Assembly: GCA_015499995.1 (NCBI GenBank)
Contig: JADNRV010000038.1
Span: forward strand, 62,001 to 126,000
DNA length: 64,000 bases
From: Flammula alnicola
Lineage: Eukaryota > Basidiomycota > Agaricomycetes > Agaricales > Strophariaceae
Direction: 5' to 3'
A program made the translations under genes and the position numbers. A model generated the notes under the pieces. It saw nothing but the letters and a program-made list of their open reading frames with translations, was not told the origin of the DNA and searched no databases. Position 1 is the stretch's first letter. Every line of letters starts with the position of its first letter. Positions 1 to 13,899 of this stretch are shown one piece after another.

Positions 1-1351
<1,351 letters not shown>

Positions 1352-2563
1352 CCACCTTGTCTACCATAGCATTTGTAGAAGTTTCGTTGCCTTCGTTTGT
1401 AGGTGAGCTTTTTTATCCGTCTGAATGCCACTCCTCCAAAGAAGAACCGTTATTGATCCCCCCCCCTCGCATCTAGTTCTATCGCCCTCTGTATATGTAT
1501 AGCACAACATCCCCGAAATTTAGGTCGCTGGCCGGCGTCAATCCGATTACGAAAGAAAAACAAGGACATTTCCTGCTACGCAATTGTGAATTGTGTCTCT
1601 GTAGAATGCCGCCTCAAGCCAAGGGAGGGACGAAACGAAACCACCAATCATGATACCCCTTTCTCCACGTTTTTCATGATGTTATCGGTACAAAGAAAAG
1701 CAAATCACCGTTCTTCACTCCTCATCGTCTCAATTTCTAGTTCCATTCACAAATTCGCTTTGCAGTTTCCAATAGTATAGCAGTCCCTCTCTTTGTTTTG
1801 GCTCATATTTCGTTTCGTTGTTGGGAATTCAGATTCAGAGATTGTTCGACAAGCCGATCTGCTCTGGTTATTAAAGGACCTTTTACAGCCCAGCACTGTG
1901 TGCGATCGAAAGATGCTCTGAAGTTCAATACTTGACTCCAAGTCTCCGACTAAGGGCGGAATAAACGCGCTTTTCTCTATATACAGTGCACATTATCTTC
2001 ATCTAAGTTCTCTTTCCAACAACCTCACTCTCATTGTCTTCTTGAACGTCTCGTGTACAGTGCACGGACGGGATCCTCCAACATTTTCAACGCAAGGAAG
2101 TAGCGGAACGGTTCTTCGCATAAGCAGGAATTCGGGGTATCGTCGGTACTGTCATCATTGTCATCTAACTTTGTGGAAAACGAGCGTGGGTGGTGTGCGG
2201 GATGATGAGAGAAAAAATCGGGATGGGATGGGATGTAAAGAGAAAACACAAGATGCAGTAGTAGTAAGTAATGCGATCAGAGCAAATGACAACAACAGCA
2301 GCAACAACAACAGACCAAAAAAAAAGGGTGGTTTTGATGAATGGAAAAAAAGAATCATGAAGTGGATGCATCGTAAGGAAAAAAAGAAAGAAAGAAAAAC
2401 TTTTGGTGTCGCCCTCGATGCTCAATGAAGAGGAGAAGGGAGGAAAAAGCATCAAGACTCGAGCCTCTCGCGAACCACAGCACATACGTAACTACGCCGT
2501 AAGAACCTCAACCAACAATCGACCCCAACACGCCACCAACCCCAACATCATCGCACTGACCCC
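1352..2563. other. Intergenic region between convergent genes
   Basis: It lies between the 3' end of the MAP kinase gene and the 3' end of the G3BP-like gene, so it should mainly hold two 3' UTRs and terminators. It contains A-rich and CAACAACA low-complexity runs near 2290-2400. I see no convincing coding region. Confidence 0.6.
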
Positions 2564-4465
2564 TTACTTGGGCGCAGCACCCCCTCTTCCCCCACGGCCC
2601 GCACCACGAGCACCGCGGAACCCACCACCCCCAGGCGCGCCGCGTCCATCCCCATTCACCGCAGGGGGCGCACCGCCCCTCGGCCGACTAACCGGCCTCT
2701 CGCCGCGCTCCTTCTTCGTCTCCACCGAGATCTTCAGCTGGCCCACCTCGCCGCCGACGTCGATCCACACGCCGCCCTCGCCGCCCTGGTGCTGCGTCAG
2801 CGAGGCGACGATGGCGCGCTTCGCGGAGTCGATGGACTGGAACTCGATAAAGGCACACGCTTTGGAGCGCACGATCTCGAGCTCCTTGATCGGGCCGAAG
2901 CGCTGTGTTAGGGTGGTCTGGAGGGCGGTTTGCGAGATGGGCTCGGTCACGCCCTATTAGAAAGTGGTCAGCTTTGCTTTGGAGAAGGAAGAGAGAATAA
3001 ATAAATAAAAAAGGCGTACCTTGACGAAGCAGTGAGCAGTGGTCACATTCTGAGCGGCAACGAACGCAGGGTGTTCATGACGTCCGCCCTGTTGGCCACC
3101 TTGTTGTCCCTGCGGCCTTTGCGCGGCAGGGGCAGGTGACGGCACGGGCGTCTGTGCAGCGCTGCTAGGCGCCGGGCTGCTCGAAAGTGTCTCGGTCGTG
3201 CCACGAGACTCCTGCGCGACGGCGGCGCCCCACTTCTTCGGATTTGAAGCAGCAAGCGACGCCCATGAACGAGGGGCGGCAGGGGCAGCGGGTTGAGGAG
3301 CAGGTGCAGGTGCAGGAGGGGCGGCTTGAGCGGAGGCAGCAACGGGAGCAGGTGAAGGAGCGGGTTGTTGAGGGGCAGGGGTCGGAGCCGGAGAAGGCTC
3401 GGCAGCGGCAGCTGGCGCGACATTCTCGGGTTCGGGGGTGTGGATGATGCCGTTGGGCTGAGCGGGTACAACAACTGGGAGGGGCTGCTGCTGCTCAGGT
3501 GCAGGGGTGGGGGTTTGGGTGATGATGGGTTCGGGAATTTCGGGAGAGGGCGCTTCCTCGACAGGAGGAGGAGCGACAGGCGCAGGCTCAACGACGGGGG
3601 CAGGCGGAGGAGGGGTGGGTTCGCGAACGGGCTCGTACACGGGCTCGGGAGCAGCGGCGACAGGCTGAACGGGGGCAACAGGCTCAGGCACAGCGATGGT
3701 CGGGCCAACGTCAGCACCGTCGGCAGTCTCGCTGGCATCGTCGCTCTCAACAGTCTCTTCCTTGAGGAAACGGAAGATGTCGTTGAGAACGAAGTACCCA
3801 TTCGGCTGTTCAGCGAGGAAGAAGGTCTGCACGAATTTACGCCATGGATCTCCGTGGTTGGACATTTCACCAATAACCTGGATAATAATACCACCGTTTG
3901 CGGAGGACTGGGCGTCCACCGAGTGGATGAAGACTTTGCAGTCCTCGAAGCCGATCGAGGTGATTTTATTGTGGATTTCCTGGAGATTGGTCAGATTTGG
4001 GTCGCAACGTCATCAATTTTTAAAAAGTGGAAGGAAATAACGAAAACGTTATAAATTCGACGAAAGAACGTCGGCGATGTGATAAGAATCGAAATGAAGT
4101 TGATTCAAGGAAACAAGGAAGTGATGTGTCATGTGTTGGCTTTTGGAGCTTTGGTGCGGGATCCGGTATCATCAGCCTCAGTCCAAGGCACGACGAGCAC
4201 AAGCTCACAGAAACATTCAAAGAGGGCAAAGAAGGAAAAAGATCAAGAAAAAAGAAGAAATGCATACCTGTTGACCAAAGCATGGCTTCATATCCTCTCC
4301 TTCGGTGCCATGGATAAATGTGGAGTTTTTGTTGTAGAAACAGTGCAAGCGATGAGGTTCCTTATTAACAAAAGTATAGTACTGCGGCACAAACTGCCAG
4401 CCGACTTCTGAGGGTACGACGTTGGAGTGATGCGAGGAACCAGTGCTGGGGTTCGAGGCGGTCAT
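2564..4465 (-). CDS. G3BP-like protein: NTF2 domain, acidic/proline-rich linker, RRM, RGG tail
   Basis: This is an RNA-binding protein of the G3BP/Bre5/Nxt3 family. Members act in stress granules and as cofactors of the Ubp3-type deubiquitinase. Three exons fit: 4465-4268, 3979-3020 and 2953-2564. Exon 1 starts with MTASNPSTG and carries the first half of an NTF2 fold (VGWQFVPQYYTFVNKEPHRL, then GTEGEDMKPCFGQQ). Exon 2 resumes at EIHNKI, continues the NTF2 domain through HGDPWRKFVQTFFLAEQP and NGYFVLNDIFRFL, then enters about 200 residues rich in Pro, Ala, Glu and Gln. Exon 3 completes one RRM (ELEIVRSKACAFIEFQS) and ends in an RGG-type Gly/Arg tail. The first intron (288 nt) is unusually long for this window. 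The domain order matches G3BP exactly. The deubiquitinase role is inferred from the family. Confidence 0.88.
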
Positions 4466-5123
4466 GATGATGATGACTAGACGCGCGTCAGAGTTGAGCT
4501 ATTTTCTAGGCGAGAATGGGAGACTTACAGAAAGAATTATATTTGAATTGAAAAGAAAAGGGTCTAAGAGAGAGAGCAGGACAGGCGAGTCCACCGGCGA
4601 GAGTGAGTCTGGTGTGGGGAAAGAGTGTCAACGACAACAAGCAACGAAACAAAAATTATTTCTAAATCCCCGCCTTCGGATATTGCCGGCCACAACCCTG
4701 CACAAGAATCCCGTCCTTGCCACTGCTATTCAAAAACTTCAGACTCATACTGCCACTAAAACTCGTGCGATTTGTATGCATAAAGCGCCTTGTAAATTCT
4801 CACCCTCGTATTGCTTTTTCACCTCTAAAATTTCAAGCGCGATGCTTCACTTGCGCGACTTTTTGAGATATTTATTGAGCCTTGCGACGCAGGCAATACT
4901 TAGAATTCTGGGTCGTATTCTAAACCCTGCATACAACCACACAGGATTTAGAAAACAATGAAAAGGCTTTTATCATATCCAGTCATACCGCAGTCTACCA
5001 CTTTAGTAATAATTGTCAAATTTAGGGGCGGAGCGCGCGGGCATAGCATCTCATCGCCTCTTGCTCCTAACCACCACATTTACTCCAATTAAAAGTCGAC
5101 CGGAACACTCGTTGTTGGCTATC
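4466..5123. other. Shared upstream region of the G3BP-like and HET-C genes
   Basis: These 658 bp separate two divergently transcribed genes and so should contain both promoters. The part from 4540 to 4640 is purine-rich on the + strand. No ORF, tRNA or clear regulatory motif could be assigned. Confidence 0.55.
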
Positions 5124-8100
5124 ATGGCCCGCAGCAATACCACCTTTCTCTTGATACTCTTCGTCCTCTTTGCATTTTGCCTCTCCCAGAATGGCGTCTA
5201 TGCGTTCGGCGCGGGCAACATCCCATCGTGCGTCCGACGATTTCGACCTGATGAGCTCCGATCTTTACCCATCTTTGCAGATTTGCCTACATGGAAGGGC
5301 GGGCCTTCCGACATGGTGATATCGTACGTAACCGTTCACGATTTGAGGGCATGGCGTTGACTGGATCTCTAGGAAGATACACTTGCTGATCTCATAAAGC
5401 GCGGATCGGGTGGGGGTTTCGCGCTCGCAAGCATGCTAGGTTCCAAGGGCACTAAATTTACTGGCCTGGACGTCAAACGGGTGTACTTTGGGTGCGCTGC
5501 TTGTCCGATGTCTTCACCGATCACACGATTAACGTAAGTCGCGCATATAGGAACTGGCTGCGCGACTATAGCCAGGCTGTCGACGTTGCATCACTCAAGA
5601 AACTCCAGCTGCAGGTCAGTGTCAAGTTGTCTGCTTATATGTATCGCGTTTGATGCCACTTAATTAATTAGACGATTATCAACCTTTGCATCGCCCTTGG
5701 TTTTATGGTAAACGCATCGCAGTGTACAATCTCATCTTCAATCGCTGACACTGTGGGTAGGCTCATGGATATGCGACGCACGAATTCGAAGTGACCGCCG
5801 ACCGCCTTGCCGTGTATCTTCCGACCGAACACATCGACAACCCCAAAGGCTATGCTGATGGTGAAGATGCGAGGAAATACCACCCCAATTTACGCGGCCC
5901 AGTAGATGTATGCTGCTCCACATTTGCTCCAAACCCGTTCTCATCGCATTTTAGCCCAGAGAACTAGAAATAGACCCGCACACCGGAATGAAGAACTATA
6001 TCGCCAACGAACAAGGCAGTTGGGATACATCCAAGGCGTTGGTCAGACGGACCTTGGAGAAGTGCATTCACTTAGGAAGGCAGAACCGCTCAAATGGGAT
6101 GAAACAGGATGAATACGAAGCGTTCAGACTCCTTGGGCAAGCTGTACGTCTTTATGTGAACCCTCTTTGCATTTTCCCGGTGACTGATGATGCTCCATTT
6201 AGATGCACACTCTAGAAGATTACTCCGCACATTCCAACTTTTGCGAGCTCGCCCTCGTTGCATTGGGTCATAATCAGGTCTTCGTGCATGTCGGCGACCA
6301 AGTGCGGGTCCAGGCACCCAACGGGAAGTGGGTTGCGCCTATCGTAACAGGTTCATTTGGCTCGAGCGATTTCATCCATTCCTTGCTTGGGGGTAAGCAT
6401 ATAAATTTTTGGTTTTACTGTCGTCTAACATTCTATTTTATTCCAGAGGCCAGCGATCATCTCGTTCGTAAAAATATCATGCGTCTCGTGCTATACTTAC
6501 CTCAATTGCTCGTGTGACTGACCTTAGAGCTCTGTACGTCGCCCTGCTCTCTAATCAAACCACCAGTAACTCAACAATGCATCTTCCAGGCATCCGTTAC
6601 CGATCTCAATAAGGAGCTGGATAAGGCGCGCTCAAAATCCCTCTCTCAGACCCGCGGGCCAGGCGGACCACCCGTTAACCCGGCCGACGCACTCCGCGAC
6701 CTTTTTTTTACCCTTCCGGGTGGCACTGGAGGGGGGATGTCGCGCGACCTAGATAATATCGAAAGAATACGAGCGGGTCCGGCAGCTGGTGGCAAGAGAC
6801 CAGAGGACATGAGCCCCCAAGAGTTGCATGCAGTACTTTGGCAGGTGTTGACGTTCAGGGACTCTGGTATGTGTTTTGTCTTTTTTTGTTTTTCTTGCAA
6901 TGGCGATGTTGATTGAGTGTGTTTATGAAGTTGTCAAGAGTATCTCACAGACCATCGGTAAGTGTTCTTTGAGAAATTTAATCGCATCAAGAAATGGCAA
7001 CTAATGACACATTGTCATGCAGAGAAAATTCCTGGACTTGGACCCTTGATCGAGAAAATCATGGATTCTATTTCTGGTCAGTTTTATCAATGAATCCATG
7101 AATGAGTTGAGCTTACATTGGTTACAATAGTCTTCGTCTTCACAACTTTAGAGGTGATTTCAGCTTTAGTTCGTTCCTGCCAGTGCCGTACTAACCATTT
7201 TGATGATAGCCATTCTTAAAACCTATCTTGAAGAACGCTACGGCTGGGTTGCAACTTGTCTCCGGAGAGGTCATTGATAATCACGACCAATACGAAGTGT
7301 TCAACGATCCTCGAGCTGTGAGTCTTCAAGGACCTGCAAGAATATTTCTGCCTGGTTGTTAATGAATTTCTAGTCTGATCCTACTCACTCTTTCTTAAGT
7401 AAAGATCATTTCGTGAGTAGTTTCACCTCGACTTCACTTTGAATATGTGTTTTAATCACTGACTGCATAGAATCTTATCCTCAACGAACCCGCCGGACAT
7501 ATCGCCAAAATCATCGTTGTAAGTTTCTCAAAATGATATATGTTTCCTTTTCTAAGTATTGTTCGGGTTTCAGAAACACACCGTTACGTCGGTTAGTAAG
7601 GCATGGGATGATAATTCCATCAATGTACGCCAGGTTACCGATGATATTCTCCAATGTTTGTATGTGGATATCCCTTTTTATACAATGCTATATCACTCAT
7701 TTTATTTCTGATTGTGCGAAGATTCCACCCAGATTTCCACAATTCGAACTCGCAGATACAACGGGAGATGATGCAATGTATGAAGGACTGGATTGCCAAG
7801 ATGCCGAACCAGCCCTCTGTTCTGCAGCGCCTGAGCAAAAACGCTGTTCGCAACCACGAGAACATCCGTCTCGCGGGCGAGGGAGGTGCTCCTGCCTCGC
7901 AAGGCTCCTTTGCGGAAACCGAGGGCCTTCAGGTCCAACATACTCTACAAGGATATGCGCAGGGTATACCTGGTGTCTCGCAAGCACAGCACCTATTAGG
8001 CGGTGCAGGCCAGGGGAGAGAAGGACCTGGTGGTGGATATGGAGGAGGATACCCTCGCGCGGGCCCGGCAGGACCAGCACCCATACATCACTCCCCGGCT

Positions 8101-8661
8101 CCGCCGATGACTGGCCAAGCAGCTTCGTATTATAGCGACACCAAGCCGTCAACACCAGGTGGGTACGGCGGCCATGGATCGTCGTATGCCCCAACCGGCC
8201 CACCGCCGACCTCATCTTATGGTGCGCCGCCAGGCCCGCCACCGCCATCTCACGTTCCTCCTGCACCTCAGCACGCTGGCTACTCGCCATCCTATGCCTC
8301 GCCTCCTGCACAAGCGCCCTCATTCCCAGGCGGTCCGCCCTCCTTCCCAGGAAGCCACGGTGGGCACGGTGGTGCGCCATCTTTCCCAAGCCAGCCACCT
8401 TCGTTCCCTGGTGAGCCTGGAGGGTACAGACCACCTCCTGGACCCCCTGGCGGTGGGTATGGCGCCCCACCCGGGCCGCCCCCTCATGGAGGTGCTCCAG
8501 GCTTCCCTGGCAGTCCAGGCGGATTTGGGCCGCCTCCTGGCGCGCCGCCGTTTGGATTCCCTGGTGCTGAACCCTATAATTCGCCACCGCAGTTCCCTGG
8601 GGGGCCTGGAGGCAGCAGCAACCCTCCATACCCACCGTATGGCGGAGGTGGTGGGTGGTAA
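5124..8661 (+). CDS. HET-C family protein (heterokaryon incompatibility C homologue)
   Basis: This is a homologue of Neurospora HET-C, a secreted or membrane-associated glycine-rich protein that in ascomycetes triggers vegetative incompatibility when alleles differ. The start at 5124 gives a signal peptide (NTTFLLILFVLFAFCLSQ) followed by the family hallmark AFGAGNIPS, interrupted there by the first intron. The HET-C core then reads across about a dozen short exons: RAFRHGDIEDTLADLIKR, LDVKRVYFGNWLRDYSQA, VYLPTEHIDNPKGYADGED, RELEIDPHTGMKNYIANEQ, EDYSAHSNFCELALVALGH. After the core come amphipathic stretches around 6.9-7.7 kb and a final exon (from about 7757) coding for some 300 residues of Gly/Pro/Tyr-rich sequence ending GGGGW. 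The reading is intact as far as I can follow. The allorecognition role is established only for ascomycetes; here it is inference. No HET-domain partner gene is adjacent. Confidence 0.9.
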
Positions 8662-9627
8662 TACGTGGATTTGGATTGCCATGGAGGAACGAGTAAAGCG
8701 ATAAGAATGCAATTAAATAACAATTAAAGTGTAGCTGTACATACTGTTGTACTATTCCTCTGAATCCTGCTGTTGAGTCCTTAGATTATTACCCTGTATG
8801 TGTGTTGTTCGTGTTTGCTGTCTGTTGGATTCTCTTCTATTTTCATGTACGACTTGCATACTTTCCGTTTATGACTTGTGCGTGTTACACGTTTGCTGTC
8901 AAGGCTTCGAGACAGCCAAGACTGTATGTCTAAAGAGTCTAAAGTTTATTTTTGTTGCTTCTTGATATTGTACATATACGCTGTCCACGAGTGATAGCAG
9001 AAATAGACGCTTCTGAGAATACAGATGTGAGTTGCATATCATATGCCAAACGTTGGAGGTCCGAGGACAGATGGATGGTTGTTCAACGTTTAACACTCAA
9101 TTGACGGACCAACTGATAGATGCCTGGGGTTTAAATTGTGAATTGTGATTCTGGAGGGGTTGCGAGAGCAGGCGTTGATGCGATATGATGCAAATATTTA
9201 ATAGAGAAATCAGCGAATATGACAGCAAGGAATGAACAAAGCGGTTAAGTGTTGTAGGGTATGTATATATCTACACAGTAATGTGAATAAACAAGGTTGC
9301 GCTGGGGAATTTATATTGTACAGGTAATCTATTTCAGGGTTTCGAATATTTCGCTTCGTGTATGAAACTTTTGTAGCTTGGCCAATGAAATGAAGCGGTG
9401 GTGGTGGTACAAAGGAAGAGAATTAAGGAGTGGCATGATTGATTTGGTTGCAATGAGTCGAGAAAGAGAAGGTGGAGAGACGAAAGGATCGAAGATGGGA
9501 GATATGAGAATGAATGTGAATGTGTCCGTTGATATGTTAGTGATACAATGAGTGCCAATAGTCCGGGCGTGAATGAGAATTGGTGGTAGTTATTGAGGGA
9601 AGGCCGAAGTCCCATTTGTTGGTTTGT
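8662..9627. other. Intergenic region after HET-C
   Basis: Probable 3' UTR of the HET-C gene followed by AT-rich DNA. Purine-rich repeats such as GAGAATGAATGTGAATGTG occur near 9505. No gene can be supported. Confidence 0.55.
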
Positions 9628-10445
9628 TTAAAAGGTGCGATGCCAGAGTTTCGGGCGAGAGAGCCTATAGGGGGCCGCGCTGAGGATGGTCATGAGGCCT
9701 GGGACATCTTTCGCTTTATCCAAGTTCACTGGCTTGTGGGGTCGGGTACTGTCGATCTCGTCGCCGACGCCGTATATCGAATCTGTATAACCTGGGTCAG
9801 GATTGAAGCAAGCGACATTGAAAGCAGCGACGTACAAAGACTTTGTATGTGCCATTATGTACGGGCTTGGGACCAGTAATACGGCATTCCCATCTGCGTG
9901 AAAACCATATACCCAGGTTCAACAAAGAAGGAAAAATGAGACATGGTCCGAGAGCGGTGGACACGTACAGTTCGTCAACGAGCGCATTCGCGCCTAGGTA
10001 CTCGCAATTTTCCAGCAGAGCCGACCTGGATGCCCGTAGAAGAGTACTGACGTTCACGCCACCCACGCAGATATATGCTCCGTATATTCCACGGGAATTT
10101 GGCCCGAGTTCTTGGAGCTGTCTGCAATCCTGGGTGCGTCTTGGGTTCGCCAGATAGCAGTACCACACGATTCGTCCTCTTCGCCGCGCCATCGTCGAGG
10201 TGGCGTAGGTGTATAAAAATATTGGCCACACCAGCCATGCTCAGAACGGACTTTTTGGACGGAGAGGCAGATGACGTCGTTTCCGTGGACTTGACGCGGG
10301 CGCTGGTGAGCGCAGCATAGCAATTCTCTGGATATTTGGTGAGAAGGAGAAATGCTAGTCGGAAGAAGGAAGGGTCAAAGGAGTCTTTGAGGGGTATTAA
10401 CACAATGTATTTATATGTCGGTGCTTGAACGTGTCCAAGAGTCAT
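9628..10445 (-). pseudogene. Small conserved gene of unknown function with two frame breaks
   Basis: The minus strand carries well-formed coding segments that do not share one frame. An upstream segment reads ...RTNRVVLLSGEPKTHPGLQ. The middle exon reads QLQELGPNSRGIYGAYICVGG...CEYLGANALVDEL and splices to WECRITGPKPVHNGTYKVF, then across a second intron to IRYTASATRSTVPDP. The last segment, PVNLDKAKDVPGLMTILSA, lies in another frame. The change near 9738-9742 needs one extra base in a run of four C (minus strand). The change near 10118-10135 needs one base fewer or two more. GANALVDE followed by WEC looks like a conserved core, but I do not recognise the family. It may be a functional gene hit by assembly errors or a young pseudogene. 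The start is uncertain: an ATG exists at 10445. Confidence 0.5.
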
Positions 10446-11256
10446 TGCGGAGTTTCATCAGTGTACTTCCTATTATGGAATGGACATGGTACTTTGTTGC
10501 CGTTCACTGGTTCCCCGAGCTAGCTCTTGGCTAGCTCAGTCCGGTTGAACGCAAGAATCTACCTTTTCAAAAATTAAATCGGGACGAGTGAAGTCTCGTA
10601 TTTTGTTACTCGAATCTGGGCCATGACGCATGTTTTTTCTGACAGCATTTGACTCTCGGAAGGAAGTGTGTTTCATTCAAGCCAAGCCGTGAAAACCAAT
10701 CTGGTCACCTGGAAAGGGCATTCAAAAAACGTGAATATGGGATTGTGGAGTTTAGAGGCACTAATCAGGATTCATGACGCCAGAGAGCGTATATTTCGGC
10801 CCTGGCCTGCTGTGACCGAAGAACCTAGATAACCGGGAGCGTTGTTGATAATGATGGCAGGTTTATCCCAAGGAAGTTGGGACGAGTTATCTCCGTCGAA
10901 ATCATCGTCGGCGCTAAGATCTGAGAGAGTCGAAGTCCCTCACCAAACTGAGGTGGACGTTTGAACAACCTGGTGGGATGGTCTGCAGCCTGAGAAATAT
11001 GACTTACGTTGAAATCTAGATAGTAACCAGACATTGCGTTATGCGAGGTACAATTCAGCAGTCCATATAATGTGCACGTCCTCGCCCAGTCAGAAGAATT
11101 GGAGGTTAACTAGTTTTGGAGATTGGTGGTAAGTTTTAACATTCGGCGTAAGAGACACACTGCACAGTATCGGCCAGACATTTCAACGGAGATCAAATTT
11201 GCTTCCACTATTAGCTGACATAATCAACCTCATCTCTTCTCCCAACCACCACAAAA
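10446..11256. other. Upstream region of the Rpb10 gene
   Basis: No coding sequence was recognised. It contains a perfect 8-bp inverted repeat, GAGCTAGC...GCTAGCTC, with a 5-nt loop near 10516-10536. The last few hundred bases should hold the Rpb10 promoter. Confidence 0.5.
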
Positions 11257-11659
<403 letters not shown>

Positions 11660-12443
11660 GACACCTCTACGTCCACTACTTGTCTTCAAGACCATACAGC
11701 ACACGTTCGCGCGAGCGCCCTCAAAACCGCATTTGTAGATCACCGTTATGCAACTTGCGAATTAGCCACTCGCATTTGGGCGATATTCTGCATTCATTGC
11801 TGGTTATCATCATGACCAATGTCTTAGAAGCTCTCTGTCTCTTTCATAGACCTTGATTTTCACTCAATTGTATTATTTTATCAGGATGCATGTGGCTGGT
11901 TTATCAATCCTGCATTGTCTAAACATATCATTCATTAAGAAGCTTCCTATCCTTCCCTACAGCCATCTTTCGCACCCATGGAAGGTTTTATGGATCAATG
12001 TAGCTTCATTGCTTTGATCAGCAACGAGAAAGTAATTATAAGTCGGCTGCCGTCGAACCGAACATCAAGCCTCACTATTTCACTTTTTTCCTTTTCTGCG
12101 AGCCTCATTCTTCCTCGGACCTCTCTTGTTTCCTCTAGCCTGTGGGTTGGTCGGTCACCTTCAGAGTTATATTAAGGAGCAGAATGTTCAAACGTTCACA
12201 TGGTGCATTCACAACCGGCTCATCCTGGACCGGCGTCTCCGTGGTTCCCTACCTTTCAATGTTTCATCAATCATAGGCTGATTCCCTACTTTCGACTTGT
12301 TCTTAAACCACTTTGACGAAGAAACAGCGCCTTCGCCTCTCTCGACTTGGGGATCGCCTTTTCTTCACGCAGGAAGAGCGTAAGTCTGGACGGTTTTTAG
12401 CTTTATGAGCATAATATGTTAACATTCTATTGCTCGTAGGCCA
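11660..12443. other. Intergenic region with probable 5' UTR intron of the F-box-like gene
   Basis: No gene is supported through most of this stretch. Close to its end there is a GT...AG intron-like segment (about 12381-12439, GTAAGT to CGTAG) directly before the ATG of the next gene, which suggests a spliced 5' leader. Confidence 0.45.
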
Positions 12444-13784
12444 ATGCTGGAAGATGCAATGATTCAGACGGAGCACACCCTCCCAGAAGATGTCCTATAT
12501 CTCGTTCTTGAGGAGGTCATTACCGCCAGGGATTTCTCAACGCTCAAGGCCATGTCCCTCGCCTCGCAAGCGTTCTTGCCACTCTGCAGATCCCACCTCT
12601 TTCGCGACGTTACTATTCCCTTTGCGTCCGACAGACACTACGCGCAGTGCGAGAACTCCTCTGACGACTTCGCCCAGTTTTCTTCATTCCTCATTTCAAG
12701 CCCCCATATCACCCAGTCCATCCGACGACTTGTCCTGTCCGATGTTTCTGGCATATCGAACTGGAGTCCATTGGAAGAAGAGCCACTCGGCAACGCCCCA
12801 TCCAATTGGTCTACGATTTCCGCCCCTCTTACCCGAATCTTGAGAGAAATAGAACACTTACAAACTCTTGAAATTCGATCAGAACTCGAACTCGACTGGA
12901 CGTCATTTGATGCAGAAGTCAAACAAGCTATATATGATATCCTCCAGCAACCGTCATGTGCATCAACACGGCTGCGCCTGTCCTCCATAAGGAATATTTG
13001 TGATCCTGATCTGGTTGACTTTTTGTCGGCCTGCACAAACATTACTTTCGCGCAAGCCCGTTTTAGCCTCAAGTCCTTTACGTCGTCGGCTAGTGGCGCG
13101 CTCAAGATCTCCCTAAACACCGTTAAATTGGGCCGACATATGGGCGTAGAGGCTTTGGATTGGTTGCAACATTACCCCGCATCGCTGGCGGGCGTTCGAC
13201 GCCTTATTATTGAGAGCCTCAGCGCAGCTGTGCCGGTTTCTGACTTCTGGGCCTTCGCGCAGGGTACGCGCGATTCGTTAAGCCATCTCGAATGGTGGTT
13301 CGAGGACCTTGCTTACCGCGAACCTAGTGAGTACCCAAAGATTCATACATCTTTCAAGTACTCGTGCCTAAAGCCAATACTAGGAGACGCCATAGCGCTT
13401 AAACAAATAGACCTCAGCATCTTCCCCGAACTGCGTTCCATCTCCATCCACAGTTCGCAGTCCGGACAACTCATCAACCTCATGGTGATCCTCGAATCGA
13501 CGGGACTGGGGAACCAGATTGAATCTATCAACATCATCATGCCCTCCAGCATCGACAAGTTCATCGTTTTCCGACCGTCGACCGTGTGGAACAGGCTGAA
13601 CGCCGTCTTGGGGGGGCCGAAATTCCAGCGGCACCTCCGCGAGGTTACGCTGTCTTTCGCGTGGACCAACCAACCTATCCCCCCGAAATCGGTGAACGCG
13701 CTATTTTGTGCGTTCAAGAAGAATCTTCCTAGCCTACGCGGGAAGGATCTCGCGGTTAACCAGAAAAAGGCTCGTCCTTTATGA
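12444..13784 (+). CDS. F-box-like / LRR-like hypothetical protein, single exon
   Basis: This is a 446-residue protein of the kind greatly expanded in mushroom genomes. The N-terminus (TLPEDVLYLVLEEVITARDFSTLKA...SQAFLPLCRSHLFRDVTI) has the Pro-Glu-Asp start, Leu spacing and Leu-Phe-Arg ending of an F-box, which in other proteins binds Skp1 in SCF ubiquitin ligases. The remainder has irregular leucine-rich segments (LEIRSELELDW, RRLIIESLSAAVP, LKQIDLSIFPELRSISIH) without a clean LRR period. It has no signal peptide or membrane segment. The ATG at 12444 follows an apparent intron in the leader. The reading is intact over 1.3 kb. A decayed relative lies directly downstream. Ubiquitin ligase function is inference only. 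Confidence 0.75.
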   Translation: MLEDAMIQTEHTLPEDVLYLVLEEVITARDFSTLKAMSLASQAFLPLCRSHLFRDVTIPFASDRHYAQCENSSDDFAQFSSFLISSPHITQSIRRLVLSDVSGISNWSPLEEEPLGNAPSNWSTISAPLTRILREIEHLQTLEIRSELELDWTSFDAEVKQAIYDILQQPSCASTRLRLSSIRNICDPDLVDFLSACTNITFAQARFSLKSFTSSASGALKISLNTVKLGRHMGVEALDWLQHYPASLAGVRRLIIESLSAAVPVSDFWAFAQGTRDSLSHLEWWFEDLAYREPSEYPKIHTSFKYSCLKPILGDAIALKQIDLSIFPELRSISIHSSQSGQLINLMVILESTGLGNQIESINIIMPSSIDKFIVFRPSTVWNRLNAVLGGPKFQRHLREVTLSFAWTNQPIPPKSVNALFCAFKKNLPSLRGKDLAVNQKKARPL

Positions 13785-13899
13785 TCTAGCATAGTAAAAT
13801 AATTTATGCACTCCCAGCCTCAGTGCCACATTCAAGCCATGAACCTCTGTAAGTCGAGGTCATTCCCAGTTATCAGCCTCGCCAAATCGATAATCAAAG

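Noticed and set aside
2403..2960. Plus-strand open frame rich in Pro and Arg
   Set aside because: It is the antisense of the RGG/RRM exon of the G3BP-like gene.
3043..3894. Long minus-strand frame of 283 codons, Leu/Pro-rich
   Set aside because: It overlaps the G3BP-like linker in another frame; the true frame continues the NTF2 domain.
7697..8635. Minus-strand open frame of about 310 codons
   Set aside because: Antisense shadow of the Gly/Pro-rich HET-C tail; high GC and simple codon pattern keep the other frames open.
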